This document shows positions 16,619-24,989 of a stretch of 64,000 nucleotides of DNA, in pieces; the stretch's first letter is position 1, and every line of letters begins with the position of its first letter. Source of the DNA: Spirosoma validum (GTDB lineage Bacteria > Bacteroidota > Bacteroidia > Cytophagales > Spirosomataceae); assembly GCF_014699035.1 (NCBI RefSeq), contig NZ_JACXAA010000009.1, forward strand, positions 186,001 to 250,000, given 5' to 3'. Under the pieces are notes generated by a model, which searched no databases, was not told the DNA's origin, and saw only the letters and a program-made list of their open reading frames with translations. The translations under genes were made by a program, and so were the position numbers.

Positions 16619-18862
16619 ATGGACGCTACCGAATCTCTTCCTACTGTTGAAACCGCCCGCAAGCTGGGCCTGCTCCCCGACGAATTTGACAAGATTAATC
16701 AGATTTTGGGCCGTCAGCCGAATTTCACCGAATTGAGTATCTTCTCGGTGATGTGGTCGGAACACTGTTCGTATAAAAATTCCATCGTCTGGCTCAAAAC
16801 CCTCCCCCGCGATTCGGACCGGATGCTCGCCAAAGCCGGGGAAGAAAACGCCGGTCTGGTCGACATTGGCGACGGGCTGGCCTGTTCGTTCAAGATCGAG
16901 TCGCACAACCACCCGTCGGCGCTGGAACCGTACCAGGGTGCCGCAACGGGCGTCGGTGGGATCAACCGCGATATTTTCACGATGGGTGCCCGTCCCATTG
17001 CCCAGCTGAACTCGCTCCGTTTCGGTGATCTGAGCCTGGCAAAAACCAAGCGGTTGTTACGGGGTGTCGTGAAAGGCATCGGCGATTACGGCAACGCGTT
17101 CGGCATCCCGACCGTGGGTGGTGAGATTTATTTCGATGAATGCTACAACACCAACCCGCTCGTGAATGCATTTTCGGCGGGTATTGTCGAAGTCGGCAAC
17201 GTAGCGAAAGCAACCTCGTATGGTGTGGGCAATCCGGTGTTTATAGTCGGGTCGGCAACGGGGAAAGATGGGATTCACGGCGCTACGTTCGCGTCGGAAG
17301 ATATTTCGGCCGCTTCGACGGATAAACTGCCTGCCGTACAGGTCGGTGATCCGTTCATGGAGAAACTGCTGCTCGAAGCCACGCTCGAAATCATTGCCAC
17401 GGGCTACGTGATCGGTATTCAGGACATGGGCGCAGCGGGCATCATCTGCTCGACTTCGGAAATGAGTGCGAAAGGCGAACACGGCATGATCATCGACCTC
17501 GACAAAGTACCAACGCGCCAGGCCAACATGGCGCCGTTCGAGATTCTGCTGTCGGAGTCGCAGGAACGGATGCTGGTCGTGATCGAGAAAGGAAAGGAAG
17601 ACGTCATTCAGGGCATTTTCGATAAGTGGGATCTGAACTGCGCGCAGATCGGCGAAGTGACCGATACTCAACGGCTGCATTTCTACCGTTACGGCGAACT
17701 CGTTGCCGACGTACCGGCTTATGATCTGGTGCTGGGTGGCGGTGCGCCCCAGTACCAGCGCGAATACAAAGAACCCGCTTACATTCAGGAATTTGCCAAA
17801 TTCAAGATTGACGATGTTGACGACATTGAGTTTGACGAGATCAAAAAAATAGCCGAACACCTGCTGTCGCACCCGAACATCTGTTCGCGCAAGTGGGTCT
17901 ACGAACAATATGACTCGATGGTCGGGACCGCCAACCGCAGCACCAATGCCCCTTCCGATGCGGCCGTAGTACGTGTGAAAGGTCCCGGCATTCCCGCTAC
18001 GGAAAAATCCATCGTCATCACCGTTGATTGCAACAGCCGCTACGTTAACGCCAATCCGCGTATGGGTGCGATGATTGCCGTGGCCGAAGCCTGCCGTAAC
18101 ATCGTTTGCTCGGGTGGCGAACCGCTGGCCGTAACCAACAACCTGAACTTCGGCAATCCATACGTACCGGAAGTGTACTGGCAGTTTGTGGAAGCGGTGC
18201 AGGGCATGGGCGAAGCTTGCCGCCGGTTCAGTACGCCCGTAACAGGTGGTAACGTCAGTTTCTACAACCAAAGCTCCGACGACGGTCCCGTGTTCCCAAC
18301 GCCTACCATCGGGATGCTGGGTTTGATGGAACGCCCGGATCACCAGACAACGCTCAACTTCAAGAACGAAGGCGACATGATTTATCTGGTCGGCCCGTCG
18401 GAGGATGATATTGCTTCGTCGGAATACTTGTATTCGTATAAAGGTATCAAAGCGTCAGGCGCACCGAGCTTCGATTTTGAGACGGAATGGCGTGTGCAGG
18501 AAGGCATTCGAACGATGATCCGCAACGGCTGGCTTCAGTCGGCGCACGACGTATCAGATGGTGGCCTGTTCACTACGTTAGCCGAATCAGCCATGGCGGG
18601 CAATAAAGGCTTTGCCATTCACGCCGATACCCGTTGGCGGACCGATGCGTTTCTGTTCGGCGAGAGCCAGAGCCGGGTTGTAGTCTCCATTTCGCCGGAG
18701 CAGCAACAGCACGTAGTAGGTTATCTGAGCGATAGTGTCCTGCCTTTCGTTCTACTTGGGACCGTAACGGCCAGCGAATTCATCGTTGATGAAACGTCCG
18801 TTATGACCGTCTCTGATGCGAAGAAGCTATACGACAACGCACTAGGCGAGATCATGAAGTAA
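16619..18862 (+). CDS. purL: Phosphoribosylformylglycinamidine synthase subunit PurL
   Basis: 747 residues, the small stand-alone PurL that works with PurQ and PurS. It catalyses the ATP-dependent conversion of FGAR to FGAM, the fourth step of purine synthesis. Marks include MWSEHCSYKNS (N-terminal), SHNHPSALEPYQGAATGVGG (metal/ATP site), GGEIYFDECYNTNPLVN, VQVGDPFMEKLLLEA, DMGAAGIICSTSEM, and in the second half VTNNLNFGNPYVPEVYWQF, TGGNVSFYNQS and SAHDVSDGGLFTTLAE. Length and motif order are normal. PurQ and PurS are not in the window. A long hairpin ends the transcript. Confidence 0.97.
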   Translation: MDATESLPTVETARKLGLLPDEFDKINQILGRQPNFTELSIFSVMWSEHCSYKNSIVWLKTLPRDSDRMLAKAGEENAGLVDIGDGLACSFKIESHNHPSALEPYQGAATGVGGINRDIFTMGARPIAQLNSLRFGDLSLAKTKRLLRGVVKGIGDYGNAFGIPTVGGEIYFDECYNTNPLVNAFSAGIVEVGNVAKATSYGVGNPVFIVGSATGKDGIHGATFASEDISAASTDKLPAVQVGDPFMEKLLLEATLEIIATGYVIGIQDMGAAGIICSTSEMSAKGEHGMIIDLDKVPTRQANMAPFEILLSESQERMLVVIEKGKEDVIQGIFDKWDLNCAQIGEVTDTQRLHFYRYGELVADVPAYDLVLGGGAPQYQREYKEPAYIQEFAKFKIDDVDDIEFDEIKKIAEHLLSHPNICSRKWVYEQYDSMVGTANRSTNAPSDAAVVRVKGPGIPATEKSIVITVDCNSRYVNANPRMGAMIAVAEACRNIVCSGGEPLAVTNNLNFGNPYVPEVYWQFVEAVQGMGEACRRFSTPVTGGNVSFYNQSSDDGPVFPTPTIGMLGLMERPDHQTTLNFKNEGDMIYLVGPSEDDIASSEYLYSYKGIKASGAPSFDFETEWRVQEGIRTMIRNGWLQSAHDVSDGGLFTTLAESAMAGNKGFAIHADTRWRTDAFLFGESQSRVVVSISPEQQQHVVGYLSDSVLPFVLLGTVTASEFIVDETSVMTVSDAKKLYDNALGEIMK

Positions 18863-18886
18863 TCAACAGGTAATTTATGTGCTGAT

Positions 18887-18957
18887 TTGGCCCCGCTGGG
18901 ATCTGATGGGTATAGCCAGTTGATTTCCCTATAACTATCAGATCCCAGCGGGGTCAA
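18887..18957 (+). terminator. 21-bp inverted repeat after purL
   Basis: Arms 18887-18907 and 18937-18957 match at 20 of 21 positions; the one difference would be a G-U pair in RNA. The word GACCCCGCTGGGATC is related to the hairpin at 32509-32583, so this belongs to a dispersed family. Confidence 0.65.
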
Positions 18958-18997
18958 ATAAATAGCGTTATTCAGGCCTTTATAAATAATCTCACTT

Positions 18998-19615
18998 ATG
19001 CTGGCTGACCCGAAGAAACAATCGCGCCAATACACAATAGAAGAATATCTGGCTTTAGAAGAGAAGAGTGAGATTCGCCATGAGTTTTATAATGGCGAAA
19101 TCTACGCAATGGCTGGCGGGACGCTCAATCACAATTTGCTGATTGATAGCGTTAAGGATATCCTTAAAGCACAATTAAAAGGCAAAGGCTGCCGTGTACT
19201 TTCCGAGAATATGAAAGTGGAAGTTATACAGGGGATTTATTTGCCTTATCCTGATTTGGTTCTTACCTGTCATCCTTTTGATCTGAGAGGAGATAACGTA
19301 ATCATACGTCAGCCACGTCTACTAGTTGAAGTACTATCCAAATCGACGGCACTTCACGACCGGGGTTTTAAGTGGCAGCGTTCTCGTAAAATGCCGTCGC
19401 TCTGGTATTACATGCTCGTTGATCAATATTCGACAACTGTCGAGCTTTTCAGTCGAATTGACGAAACGGACGAGTGGATCAACACGATTTACGAGAATCG
19501 GGAAGATGTGATCGTATTGCCTCGACTGAACGCAGAGCTACGTATCGGGGCTATTTACGACGGCATCGATTTAATTCCTGAAACCGACGAAATTCCTGCT
19601 GATGAGCAGCCTTGA
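18998..19615 (+). CDS. Uma2-family putative endonuclease
   Basis: 205 residues. It has the Uma2 (DUF820) layout: YTIEEYLALEEKSEIRHEFY, NGEIYAMAGGTLNHNLL, YLPYPDLVLTC carrying the catalytic Asp, and PRLLVEVLSKST with the E-x-x-x pattern of the restriction-like fold, then RGFKWQRSRKMPSLWYYMLV. The family has a PD-(D/E)XK fold, often in many copies in Bacteroidota and cyanobacteria, with unknown biological role. The inositol monophosphatase gene follows 23 bp downstream, so the two may be co-transcribed. Confidence 0.85.
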   Translation: MLADPKKQSRQYTIEEYLALEEKSEIRHEFYNGEIYAMAGGTLNHNLLIDSVKDILKAQLKGKGCRVLSENMKVEVIQGIYLPYPDLVLTCHPFDLRGDNVIIRQPRLLVEVLSKSTALHDRGFKWQRSRKMPSLWYYMLVDQYSTTVELFSRIDETDEWINTIYENREDVIVLPRLNAELRIGAIYDGIDLIPETDEIPADEQP

Positions 19616-19638
19616 TAACAGACCATAACGTATTACAA

Positions 19639-20439
19639 ATGCCTCAAGACTTAGCCGCCCTTACCCGCGAAATCTGTACCATTGCTACCGATGCCGGAGC
19701 GTTTCTGCTTCAGGAACGACGCCAGTTTCAGCGTGAATCCATTGAATACAAAGGCTTGAACAACCTGGTTTCCTACGTCGACAAAGAAACCGAAAAGCAG
19801 TTGGTCGAACGGCTGAATAAACTGCTGCCCGAAGCCGGTTTTATTACCGAAGAAGGCACAACCGGACTGGAAGCTGACAAAACTGCTCTTAACTGGGTAA
19901 TTGACCCACTGGACGGTACGGCTAATTTCATTCATAATCTGCCCGTCTTTTCAGTCAGCATCGGTTTAGCGGAAGGGAAAACGCCCATTGCTGGCGTGGT
20001 TTATGATCCGAGCCGTGATGAATGCTTTTCGGCCTGGCAGGGTGGGGGAGCGTATTGCAACGGAAGCCGGATTTCGGTGTCGCCTGCTACACAGTTGGGC
20101 GAAAGTCTGATTGCGACGGGTTTTCCGTACTATCAATTCGATCAGATGCAAAAGTACCTGCACATTCTGGAGTCACTGATGCAGCAAACGCACGGCCTGC
20201 GCCGGATGGGATCAGCGGCTATCGACCTGTCGTACGTAGCGTGCGGTCGGTTCGAGGCTTTTTACGAATACAACCTCAACTCCTGGGATATGGCCGCTGG
20301 CGTATTGCTCGTGCGCGAAGCGGGCGGAATCGTCACCGACTTCGACGGTGGCGACGAATTTCTATTTCGGGGCGACGTAGTAGCCGCCTGCGGTATTCAC
20401 CCTGAACTGATTCGGGTAATTCACGAATATTGGCGTTAA
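19639..20439 (+). CDS. Inositol monophosphatase family protein
   Basis: 266 residues from ATG 19639; a TTG at 19612 overlapping the previous stop is less likely. Metal-site motifs are EEGTT (71-75), the signature WVIDPLDGTANFIHNLPVFS (from 86) and NSWDMAAGVLLVREAGG near 220. The family dephosphorylates inositol-1-phosphate or related phosphates (SuhB, CysQ and others); substrate cannot be set from sequence alone. GGGAYCNGSRISVS and RRMGSAAIDLSYVACGRFEA are family-typical. Confidence 0.9.
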   Translation: MPQDLAALTREICTIATDAGAFLLQERRQFQRESIEYKGLNNLVSYVDKETEKQLVERLNKLLPEAGFITEEGTTGLEADKTALNWVIDPLDGTANFIHNLPVFSVSIGLAEGKTPIAGVVYDPSRDECFSAWQGGGAYCNGSRISVSPATQLGESLIATGFPYYQFDQMQKYLHILESLMQQTHGLRRMGSAAIDLSYVACGRFEAFYEYNLNSWDMAAGVLLVREAGGIVTDFDGGDEFLFRGDVVAACGIHPELIRVIHEYWR

Positions 20440-20476
20440 GCAATTGTATATCACTATACCAATTGTCATATTACAG

Positions 20477-20875
20477 CTACAGGTTGCTACTTAAATAGGT
20501 CTTGTTCCCATTTTTATTGATATAGTATTTGCCACCTCGTGCACCAGCGTGTATCGCTTCACCATTGGGACCATGTTGCGACTTATCAATTGGGGTCTTA
20601 TAATCGGCAGGTGTAGCCTTTTCTAATTTAGGAGTAGCTTTGGGTTGGATACCCTGAGCTATTTTTTGGTCGGTCCGGGCACTGTTGCCAGTCACTATCC
20701 TTGACGTATCATTACCCGTTACTTTAGCCGTTCTTTTGTCTGCTTTAGCCGCGCGGGCTTTGGCCAGCCGATCATTCACCGACATCTTCTGAGTGGGCTC
20801 AGTCGCCTGGGCCAGCGTGCTTCCTGAGATCAATAAACTGAGTACCAGACTCCGTATCATTCCTGTCTTCTTCAT
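20477..20875 (-). CDS. Secreted protein with PBCV-type basic adaptor-like C-terminus
   Basis: 132 residues from ATG 20875; a GTG two codons upstream is also open. A signal peptide (MKKTGMIRSLVLSLLISGST then LAQA) is followed by a Lys/Ala-rich low-complexity region. The C-terminal motif HAGARGGKYYINKNGNKTYL resembles the short basic adaptor repeat first described in chlorella-virus proteins and found at the ends of many bacterial secreted proteins. Probably periplasmic or exported; function unknown. Confidence 0.6.
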   Translation of the reverse strand: MKKTGMIRSLVLSLLISGSTLAQATEPTQKMSVNDRLAKARAAKADKRTAKVTGNDTSRIVTGNSARTDQKIAQGIQPKATPKLEKATPADYKTPIDKSQHGPNGEAIHAGARGGKYYINKNGNKTYLSSNL

Positions 20876-20881
20876 GAGCAC

Positions 20882-21246
20882 TGTAAAGGTTATAAACTGA
20901 CGTAGTCAGTAGTACGTATCAACTGTATGTAGCTTCTTTTGGTAAGGTAGTAACCAGGCAATTAATCGGAGTGTTTGTCATGATTCTCTATTGTTCGTAT
21001 TAAGGTTTCGTTACGGATAAAAACGAGATTAATTACAATCGTTCAGCGTAGTCACTGGTTTTGATTCCACACTTCCCGGTGAGTTCCCACTTTCGGGCAA
21101 CAAATACCCCATATCCATTTACGGGATTCCTGACCAACAAAGAGCAATAGTGCCTTTTGAGCATTTGGTCTATCTATTTAATCTATTTTCCTTGACTGGC
21201 ATGATTCTGCCTCCTGTAAGTCTGTCATTCTTTTAGCAGTAGGTAG
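20882..21246. other. Divergent intergenic region
   Basis: About 365 bp between the secreted protein gene (minus) and the first DUF2382 gene (plus). No supported ORF and no strong hairpin; it must hold both promoters. Confidence 0.4.
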
Positions 21247-21699
21247 ATGAATCCCATAGATGAATTTGGTCAATTGACTGATAGTCCGTTTTCTGTGACA
21301 GCCGACCCCGCATCATCCGGGACGATACGTATTCCTCTGATTGAAGAGCAGCTTCAGGTGGGTACGCAGACGGTTGAAACGGGTCGCGTAACACTAACCA
21401 AAACAGTGCACGAAACTGATGAGGTCGTAACTGTGCCACTGCAACAGGAGGAGTATGCTGTGGAACGGATTGCGCTCAATCAGTACGTCAACGAACTGCC
21501 AATAACCCGCCAGGAAGGAGATACCACTATTTACCCTGTTGTTAAAGAAGTCCTGGTGGTTCAGAAACGATTGCTGCTCGTCGAAGAAATTCGGGTTACC
21601 CGGCAGCAAACTCAAACAGAAGAGACCCAAACGGTCCGGTTACGCCGGGAAGACATCACCGTTGAGCGGACTCCTCTCCATCCCGAACGTCCGGTCTGA
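21247..21699 (+). CDS. DUF2382 (YsnF/AvaK-like) stress protein
   Basis: 150 residues. It carries the YsnF/AvaK pattern of repeated beta-rich blocks: IPLIEEQLQVGTQTVETGRV, VTVPLQQEEYAVERIALNQY, IYPVVKEVLVVQKRLLLVEE and VRLRREDITVERTPLHPERP. Such proteins accompany general stress responses in many bacteria, but their biochemistry is unknown. It lies 68 bp upstream of a second DUF2382 gene on the same strand; the pair is probably one stress operon. Confidence 0.85.
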   Translation: MNPIDEFGQLTDSPFSVTADPASSGTIRIPLIEEQLQVGTQTVETGRVTLTKTVHETDEVVTVPLQQEEYAVERIALNQYVNELPITRQEGDTTIYPVVKEVLVVQKRLLLVEEIRVTRQQTQTEETQTVRLRREDITVERTPLHPERPV

Positions 21700-21767
21700 T
21701 CAACAGACCTTCGTTAATAGATAAATTTTTTAGTCTCAACACAAAACCCAGTAAAGCCCTACAACTC

Positions 21768-22697
21768 ATGGCAAACACAGTAATCGGCATTTTCGATAAT
21801 GCCTCAGAAGCACAGCATGCCGTCGATCAGTTAATCAGCAATGGTTTCGATCGCTCAAATGTAGACATCTCTACAAATACCAGTACCGATGCCGATAGTT
21901 CAGATACAATCATCCAGGATCGGCACGTTAATACGTCCGGTACGCGGACCGAAGAGGTTATCGATGATACCAAAGACGTTGGTAGCGGTATCGGCAATTT
22001 CTTTAGTTCCCTGTTTGGAAGTGACGACGACGACGATGCAAAGAAGTATTCAAGCGTGGGTAGCCGGAGTTCGATCGTGACGGTTCATACCGAAACGGAC
22101 GACGAAGCCGAGCAGGCTGCCGACATTCTGGATGAGGCTGGTGCGGTCGATGTTGACGAACGGGCAGCAACCTACGACAGTCTGACAACGGCCCCCAGCG
22201 CGTCAATGGGAGCGGCTTTTATCGATACACCAACAACTGGCAGCGATTTAAGTAGAGTTACCGATGGCGACCAGACGGTTAAAGTAATTGAAGAAAATCT
22301 GGAAGTTGGCAAGCGCACAGTCGAAACCGGTGGCGTTCGTCTACGTAGCCGCATCGTGGCCAAGCCAGTAGAAGAAAGTGTCCGGTTACGGGAAGAACGG
22401 GTAACCGTCAACCGCACCCCCGTAAACCGCCCGGCTACGGCGGCTGATCTGAACGCCTTTCAGGATGGTCAGATCGAAATGACTGAATACGCTGAAGTAC
22501 CAGTCGTATCGAAAACGGCGAACGTCGTGGAAGAAATTTCAGTGGGCAAAGCCGCTACCGAGCGTGAGGAAGTGATTCGCGATACGGTTCGTAAAACGGA
22601 AGTCGATGTAGAAAACCTGGGTACTACTGATCAGACGATTCGCCCTGCTGGTAGCAATCTGGATACCGACGAAGAGGTTACGTACTCGACTAAATAG
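21768..22697 (+). CDS. General stress protein with GspM-like and DUF2382 domains
   Basis: 309 residues. The N-terminal ~125 residues (VIGIFDNASEAQHAVDQLIS ... VTVHTETDDEAEQAADILDE) resemble the general-stress-17M-like domain, interrupted by an acidic linker FGSDDDDDAKK. The C-terminal half is a DUF2382 domain: VKVIEENLEVGKRTVETGGV, VRLREERVTVNRTPVNRP, VPVVSKTANVVEEISVGKAA, RKTEVDVENL. It shares the VE.N/QLxVGxxTVETG block with the gene 68 bp upstream, so the two domains are paralogous. Confidence 0.85.
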   Translation: MANTVIGIFDNASEAQHAVDQLISNGFDRSNVDISTNTSTDADSSDTIIQDRHVNTSGTRTEEVIDDTKDVGSGIGNFFSSLFGSDDDDDAKKYSSVGSRSSIVTVHTETDDEAEQAADILDEAGAVDVDERAATYDSLTTAPSASMGAAFIDTPTTGSDLSRVTDGDQTVKVIEENLEVGKRTVETGGVRLRSRIVAKPVEESVRLREERVTVNRTPVNRPATAADLNAFQDGQIEMTEYAEVPVVSKTANVVEEISVGKAATEREEVIRDTVRKTEVDVENLGTTDQTIRPAGSNLDTDEEVTYSTK

Positions 22698-22757
22698 TCA
22701 GTCAAAGTACTGTAGAATAAAAACGCTAATCCTTAGAGAAATTTAGGAATTAGATCT

Positions 22758-22822
22758 AGATAAGCCTGTTCACCAACGTAGTAACTCAACCTAAGTTACT
22801 ACGTTGGTGAACAGGCTTATCT
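22758..22822. terminator. 29-bp perfect inverted repeat between convergent genes
   Basis: Arms 22758-22786 and 22794-22822, 29 of 29 paired, with a 7-nt loop. It sits between the DUF2382 gene (plus) and the carboxylate-amine ligase gene (minus), so it can stop both transcripts. A run of six A/T follows. Confidence 0.75.
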
Positions 22823-22852
22823 GTAAAAAATGATTCAGGAAATCTGGTCGTA

Positions 22853-23965
22853 CTACGTTCCTTTCGCCGTTTCGGCTACCATATAATCCACTACATCGTC
22901 AAAGTTGCCTTTTCGTTTATATTCGGCTAGCTGTCGAGCGGAACCCGTGCCACCCTTCAGTACGGCTTCGACAATTTCAGAAAGTTCATCCCATTCGTTA
23001 TACTCTTCCAGGGCCGGACGTACGTAGCGGAGAAAATTCCTGATCAGTTTAGGAGCCGCAACCGCGCGTCCTGCCAGGAGGTCAATGAGCGTATCTCCCA
23101 GTCCAAAACGAGCCGCCTGCCACTTAGCGGCCTGCAGGATTTCGGACCGGACGGGCTGGATGGCGACATTCGCTTCTGTTTCCAGGGCGCATGTTCTGGC
23201 TAAAGCCCGCGCCAGCCCCGCGATCATGACGGCCTCGTCAATGGTCAGACACACATCCGTAACCCGGAACTCCAGCGTTTCGTAATGCGTGGAAGGGCGA
23301 GCATCCCAATAGATTTTAGTAGCGTCTTCGACGATGCCCACCGCGGTTAAGTCTTCAACCAGTCGATCATAATCCGCCCGCGATTCGAAGACCTGCGGAA
23401 TACCCGCCGTGGGCCAGCGTCCCCAGATTTCAGTGCGGAAACTGGCATAACCCGTATCATCGCCCAACCAGAACGGCGAATTACTGGCCAGCGCCAGCAG
23501 GGTAGACAGCCAGGGACGGGCACGATTCATCACCTGAATGGCCAGTTCCTGGTCAGGAATACCAACGTGGACATGACAACCAAAGATGAGTTGTTCCCGG
23601 GTGAGTTGCTGAAAATCGGATTGTAAACTCCGATAGCGCTCTTTGGGAGTCAGTTTCTGCTCCTGCCAGTGCGAGAAGGGGTGAGTGCCGGCCGCTACAA
23701 TACGACTGTTGGCTTTTTGGGCGGACGCGATTACCTCACCTCGTAGCCGCTGAAGCTCCTGCCGCACCTGCTCCATGCTTTGACACACGGACGTGCCAAT
23801 TTCAATCTGAGCCAGATAAAGTTCCTGGCTCACCTGATCGCCAAGGGTAGCCTGGGCTTTGGTCAGAATCGACTTAGCGCGCGAGTGTAGCTGACGGGTT
23901 TCCGGATGGATGATCTGGTACTCTTCTTCAACGCCAATAGTAAATGCTTCTTTGGGGAGGGCCAT
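22853..23965 (-). CDS. Carboxylate-amine ligase, YbdK/GCS2 family
   Basis: 370 residues from ATG 23965 (MALPKEAFTIGVEEEYQIIH), which places the conserved IGVEEEYQ motif at the N-terminus; the frame is open a further 63 codons upstream without family similarity. Other marks are QIEIGTSVC, AAGTHPFSHW, IFGCHVHVGIPDQE, LALASNSPFWLGDDTGYASF, YWDARPSTHYETLEFRVTDV and QAAKWQAARFGLG. YbdK-type enzymes have weak glutamate-cysteine ligase activity, and the natural product is uncertain. No operon partner. Confidence 0.9.
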   Translation of the reverse strand: MALPKEAFTIGVEEEYQIIHPETRQLHSRAKSILTKAQATLGDQVSQELYLAQIEIGTSVCQSMEQVRQELQRLRGEVIASAQKANSRIVAAGTHPFSHWQEQKLTPKERYRSLQSDFQQLTREQLIFGCHVHVGIPDQELAIQVMNRARPWLSTLLALASNSPFWLGDDTGYASFRTEIWGRWPTAGIPQVFESRADYDRLVEDLTAVGIVEDATKIYWDARPSTHYETLEFRVTDVCLTIDEAVMIAGLARALARTCALETEANVAIQPVRSEILQAAKWQAARFGLGDTLIDLLAGRAVAAPKLIRNFLRYVRPALEEYNEWDELSEIVEAVLKGGTGSARQLAEYKRKGNFDDVVDYMVAETAKGT

Positions 23966-24177
23966 GTGTGCGAATTTTGCGTAGTACCGTCGGATGTTGG
24001 ACTGTCTATATACTAAACCAATAAGTGAGCCACTTTGAATCAGAATCGTACGAATTTTCCTTGCTGGACTATGAACTAAAAAGAAACTGGACGATTTAGT
24101 GAGAGCATTAAAGCTGGATATTTGTCGTGAGAGGCTGGTGCCGCCAATCCGCAAAAGGCCCGGCCGGATAAACTAGT

Positions 24178-24714
24178 ATGCAAGAGTTAGACACCCTCCG
24201 CTACCCCATTGGTGATTTTTTTTACGGACAGACGTACTCCGCCGACGAGACAAAACGACACATCGCCGTCATTGATGAATTCCCCGTTACGTTAACCGAA
24301 CTCGTAGGCAAATGGGGCGACGATCGGCTCGACACGCCCTACCGGCCCGGCGGCTGGACGATTCGTCAGTTGGTGCATCACGTAGCGGATAGCCATATCA
24401 ACGCCTACGTCCGTACGAAACTAGCGTTAACGGAAGATAACCCAACCATCAAACCGTACGAAGAAGGGGAGTGGGCCAAATTACCTGACTCTAAACTTGA
24501 TATCGCTCCGTCGCTGGTCATTCTGCGTAACCTCCATCAACGCTGGGTAATCGTGCTTAAGGCCTTAACGGAAGAGGATCTCCGGCGAACCTGTTACCAT
24601 CCTGGCTCTCAACGTACGTTCGAGCTTTCGGAGCTGGTTGCGCATTATGCCTGGCATTGTGAACACCATTACCAGCACGCTTTCCGATTGGCCGAACGGA
24701 ACAGTTGGATGTAA
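24178..24714 (+). CDS. YfiT-like DinB-superfamily protein (putative thiol S-transferase/hydrolase)
   Basis: 178 residues. A four-helix DinB-type bundle with the metal-site motifs HHVADSH (67-73) and HYAWHCEHHYQHA near 157. The opening block LRYPIGDFFYG and the central KLALTEDNPTIKPYEEGEWA are typical of the YfiT subfamily, annotated as bacillithiol transferase or metal-dependent hydrolase. Bacillithiol is made by some Bacteroidota, but no biosynthesis gene is in the window. The length is normal. Confidence 0.88.
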   Translation: MQELDTLRYPIGDFFYGQTYSADETKRHIAVIDEFPVTLTELVGKWGDDRLDTPYRPGGWTIRQLVHHVADSHINAYVRTKLALTEDNPTIKPYEEGEWAKLPDSKLDIAPSLVILRNLHQRWVIVLKALTEEDLRRTCYHPGSQRTFELSELVAHYAWHCEHHYQHAFRLAERNSWM

Positions 24715-24796
24715 AAAAACGTATTATAGTTGCAGAGGGTGAAGAGTCGGTAACCAATCACTGGCTTTTTTGAGTCTACATTCTCCACTTGACATT

Positions 24797-24955
24797 ATGC
24801 AGGAGGTTATCATTTTTCTGGTTTTTGCCGCTGCGCTGGCGTATCTGAGCGTTCGGGTTTATCGCAGTTTTTTTGCAAAAAAACAGGCCGGATGTGGCAA
24901 AGGATGTGGCTGTGAAACCGATAAAAACATGAGGACAATGACCACCGCAAAGTGA
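24797..24955 (+). CDS. FeoB-associated-type Cys-rich small membrane protein
   Basis: 52 residues from ATG 24797. One N-terminal membrane helix (VIIFLVFAAALAYLSVRVYR) is followed by AKKQAGCGKGCGCETDKN, with four cysteines in C-x3-C-x-C style. This is the layout of the short proteins often found beside ferrous iron transporter FeoB. No feo gene is present here, so the assignment is by pattern only. It lies 82 bp after the YfiT-like gene. Confidence 0.6.
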   Translation: MQEVIIFLVFAAALAYLSVRVYRSFFAKKQAGCGKGCGCETDKNMRTMTTAK

Positions 24956-24989
24956 ATATAGAGGCCGTTAGCTAACATTTTTTAATCCG

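Noticed and set aside
17057..18343. 428-codon open frame on the minus strand
   Set aside because: Lies entirely inside purL; His/Arg/Val-rich translation typical of an antisense frame.
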